6,985 nt of DNA from Thermoleophilia bacterium (GTDB lineage: Bacteria > Actinomycetota > Thermoleophilia > Gaiellales > Gaiellaceae), in the NCBI GenBank assembly GCA_025933895.1, contig JAICZB010000130.1, positions 1 through 6,985 of the forward strand, in the 5' to 3' direction. The position numbers were made by a program, and so were the translations under genes. The notes below the pieces were generated by a model. It worked only from the letters and a program-made list of their open reading frames with translations. It was not told where the DNA came from and did no database searches. Shown here one piece after another: positions 6,102 through 6,985 of the stretch; within the stretch, counting starts at the first letter, position 1, and every line of letters starts with the position of its first letter.

Positions 6102-6818
6102 TCACTCCCCTGTGTCGACTTCCGGGCGCGAGACCGGCAATGCGTCGAGAGGCTCCGCGGGGCCGGTGAGCCACGCGCGACCGCCTGCGAGGCGGACTCG
6201 GAGGTCACCGCCGGGGAAGTGCACCACGACTTCACCGTCGCCGTGCGTCGCGGCCGCGACCGCGACCGCGCTCGTCCCGGACGCCGCTGTCTCCCCTACG
6301 CCTCGCTCCCAGACCCGCGCCGTGACCTCGCCGGGCCGCTCCACCCGCACGACCTGGACGTTCGTTCGTTCGGGAAAACGTGGATGTCGCTCGAGCCGGG
6401 GCCCGAGCTCCTCGATCCGGCTCGGCTCGTCAACTACGACGGCGTGTGGATTTCCGACCGAGACCGCCGTCAGGTCGATCCCGTCGACGAGCTCCGGCCG
6501 CCCCACTTCCACCGGTCCCAGCTCGGATTCGTAGAGGCCGTCGTCGGTCCATCGTACGGCTACCGTCCTCGCTCCCACGTGCACCCGCGCTTCCCCTGCT
6601 CCTGTCCGGGCCATCAGCCAGGCGGCCGCGATGCGTGTGCCGTTGCCGGACATCTCCGCCCGGGACCCGTCGGGATTGACGATGCCGATGGTGACGTCAT
6701 CCCCGTCCACGGACAGGACTTCGATCGCCCCGTCCGTGCCGGACAGGTCGACCTCGGCGGCGGAGCCTTCAAGGACGAGGTAGATGTTCCCGTGTGCGTG
6801 CCAGCGCGACGATTTCAG
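6102..6818 (-). CDS. dapF: Diaminopimelate epimerase homologue with Ser at both catalytic Cys positions; CTG start
   Basis: A 238-residue member of the DapF fold, whose classical members interconvert LL- and meso-diaminopimelate with two cysteines. Matching motifs are WHAHGNIYLVLE (6-17; usual HGxGNDF), NPDGSRAEMSGNGTR (48-62), VGNPHAVV (121-128), ERTNVQ (150-155), VWERGVGET (169-177) and AASGTSA (178-184). The two positions that are cysteine in E. coli (C73 and C217) are S57 and S180. The frame has no ATG, GTG or TTG before W6; the first GTG (6710) would remove the conserved N-terminal strand. A CTG at 6818 lies seven bases after GGAGGAG and is taken as the start. The stretch between LVLE and GTDGAIEVL is about 15 residues shorter than in E. 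coli, lacking the usual helix before 'GxDG'. The gene overlaps miaA by 50 bases. Its context (miaA, and the dapECD unit facing it) supports a DAP role. Altered or lost chemistry is possible. Confidence 0.85.
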   Translation of the reverse strand: MKSSRWHAHGNIYLVLEGSAAEVDLSGTDGAIEVLSVDGDDVTIGIVNPDGSRAEMSGNGTRIAAAWLMARTGAGEARVHVGARTVAVRWTDDGLYESELGPVEVGRPELVDGIDLTAVSVGNPHAVVVDEPSRIEELGPRLERHPRFPERTNVQVVRVERPGEVTARVWERGVGETAASGTSAVAVAAATHGDGEVVVHFPGGDLRVRLAGGRAWLTGPAEPLDALPVSRPEVDTGE

Positions 6819-6985
6819 CTGCGGTCTCCTCCGGCGGCCGGTCCGCCGCGACCATAGCGAGCCCCTCGAGACGGGGCAGCCACTTGCGCTGATACGCCGC
6901 GTACCGTCGCGTGCGCATGACCAGCGCCTCGACCGCCTCGTCGCGCGGCAGGGTCGCGACCTCCTCGAGACCGATGATCTTCCGC
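6769..6985 (-). CDS. miaA: tRNA dimethylallyltransferase MiaA, C-terminal end (runs off right edge)
   Basis: The last 71 codons plus stop of a protein entering from the right edge. MiaA transfers a dimethylallyl group to N6 of A37 in tRNAs that read codons beginning with U. The visible part has RKIIGLEEV, a run with DEAVEAL, then RTRRYAAYQRKWLPRLEGL, which matches the MiaA region 'IGYxE...T..YA..Q.TWFR' near the end of the family. It ends with a helix EETAAEIVALA and a TGA at 6771-6769. The catalytic P-loop and tRNA-recognition parts lie outside the window. The 3' end contains the dapF Shine-Dalgarno and the first 16 dapF codons in another frame. The miaA-dapF neighbourhood is a known actinobacterial arrangement and supports the call. 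Confidence 0.85.
   Translation of the reverse strand, partial: RKIIGLEEVATLPRDEAVEALVMRTRRYAAYQRKWLPRLEGLAMVAADRPPEETAAEIVALARTREHLPRP
6826..6832 (-). promoter_or_regulatory. Shine-Dalgarno that fixes the dapF start
   Basis: GGAGGAG on the minus strand (6832 to 6826), inside the last codons of miaA, is followed after seven bases by CTG at 6818-6816. It is the strongest ribosome binding site I noticed in the window. It sits exactly where the conserved DapF N-terminus requires initiation, supporting the CTG start. Confidence 0.65.

Noticed and set aside
5176..6174. A 332-codon minus-strand open frame opposite dapD.
   Set aside because: Composition is His/Arg/Asp-rich noise mirroring the dapD hexapeptide repeats; no recognisable motif or ribosome binding site.
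6102..6710. dapF starting at the GTG at 6710.
   Set aside because: This would remove the conserved WHAHGN strand and leaves no good ribosome binding site, whereas CTG at 6818 has a near-ideal one.

Overview
The window is very GC-rich, densely packed chromosomal DNA with starts and stops that overlap by 1-4 bases. Codon use, a miaA-dapF-hflX gene set on one strand, and the flavour of the proteins suggest a high-GC actinobacterium, most likely of the Thermoleophilia (Gaiellales/Solirubrobacterales type). That assignment is inference from memory of such genomes; no marker gene here proves it. I see no rRNA, tRNA, CRISPR array, insertion sequence or phage gene.

Layout, left to right. (1) The N-terminal 190 codons of an AAA/SMC-type ATPase on the minus strand, running off the left edge. 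(2) A decayed plus-strand remnant of a membrane protein resembling the TrkA-C-domain family (633-892), with an internal frame-shifting deletion and no C-terminal domain. (3) A minus-strand operon read right to left, hflX - dut - Nudix hydrolase (3116 to 893), each joined to the next by an overlapping stop/start. (4) A 24-bp divergent control region centred on a symmetric AT-rich 9-mer. (5) A plus-strand operon dapE - dapC - dapD (3141 to 5994), also with overlapping junctions. (6) A 107-bp convergent spacer holding two hairpins. (7) Minus-strand dapF (6818 to 6102) and the 3' end of miaA, running off the right edge.

Functionally, the centre and right hold four late steps of the succinylase route to lysine and meso-diaminopimelate: DapD (succinylation of tetrahydrodipicolinate), DapC (transamination), DapE (desuccinylation) and DapF (epimerisation). 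The minus-strand genes miaA, dapF, hflX, dut and nudix read as one housekeeping block that the dapECD unit interrupts in the opposite direction.

I do not see a new multi-gene defence or mobile system. The most notable points concern dapF: no ATG, GTG or TTG start compatible with its conserved N-terminus, but a CTG behind an excellent Shine-Dalgarno inside miaA; serine at both positions of the two catalytic cysteines; and a shortened N-terminal lobe. Also worth checking are the symmetric divergent promoter between hflX and dapE and the broken TrkA-C-like gene.
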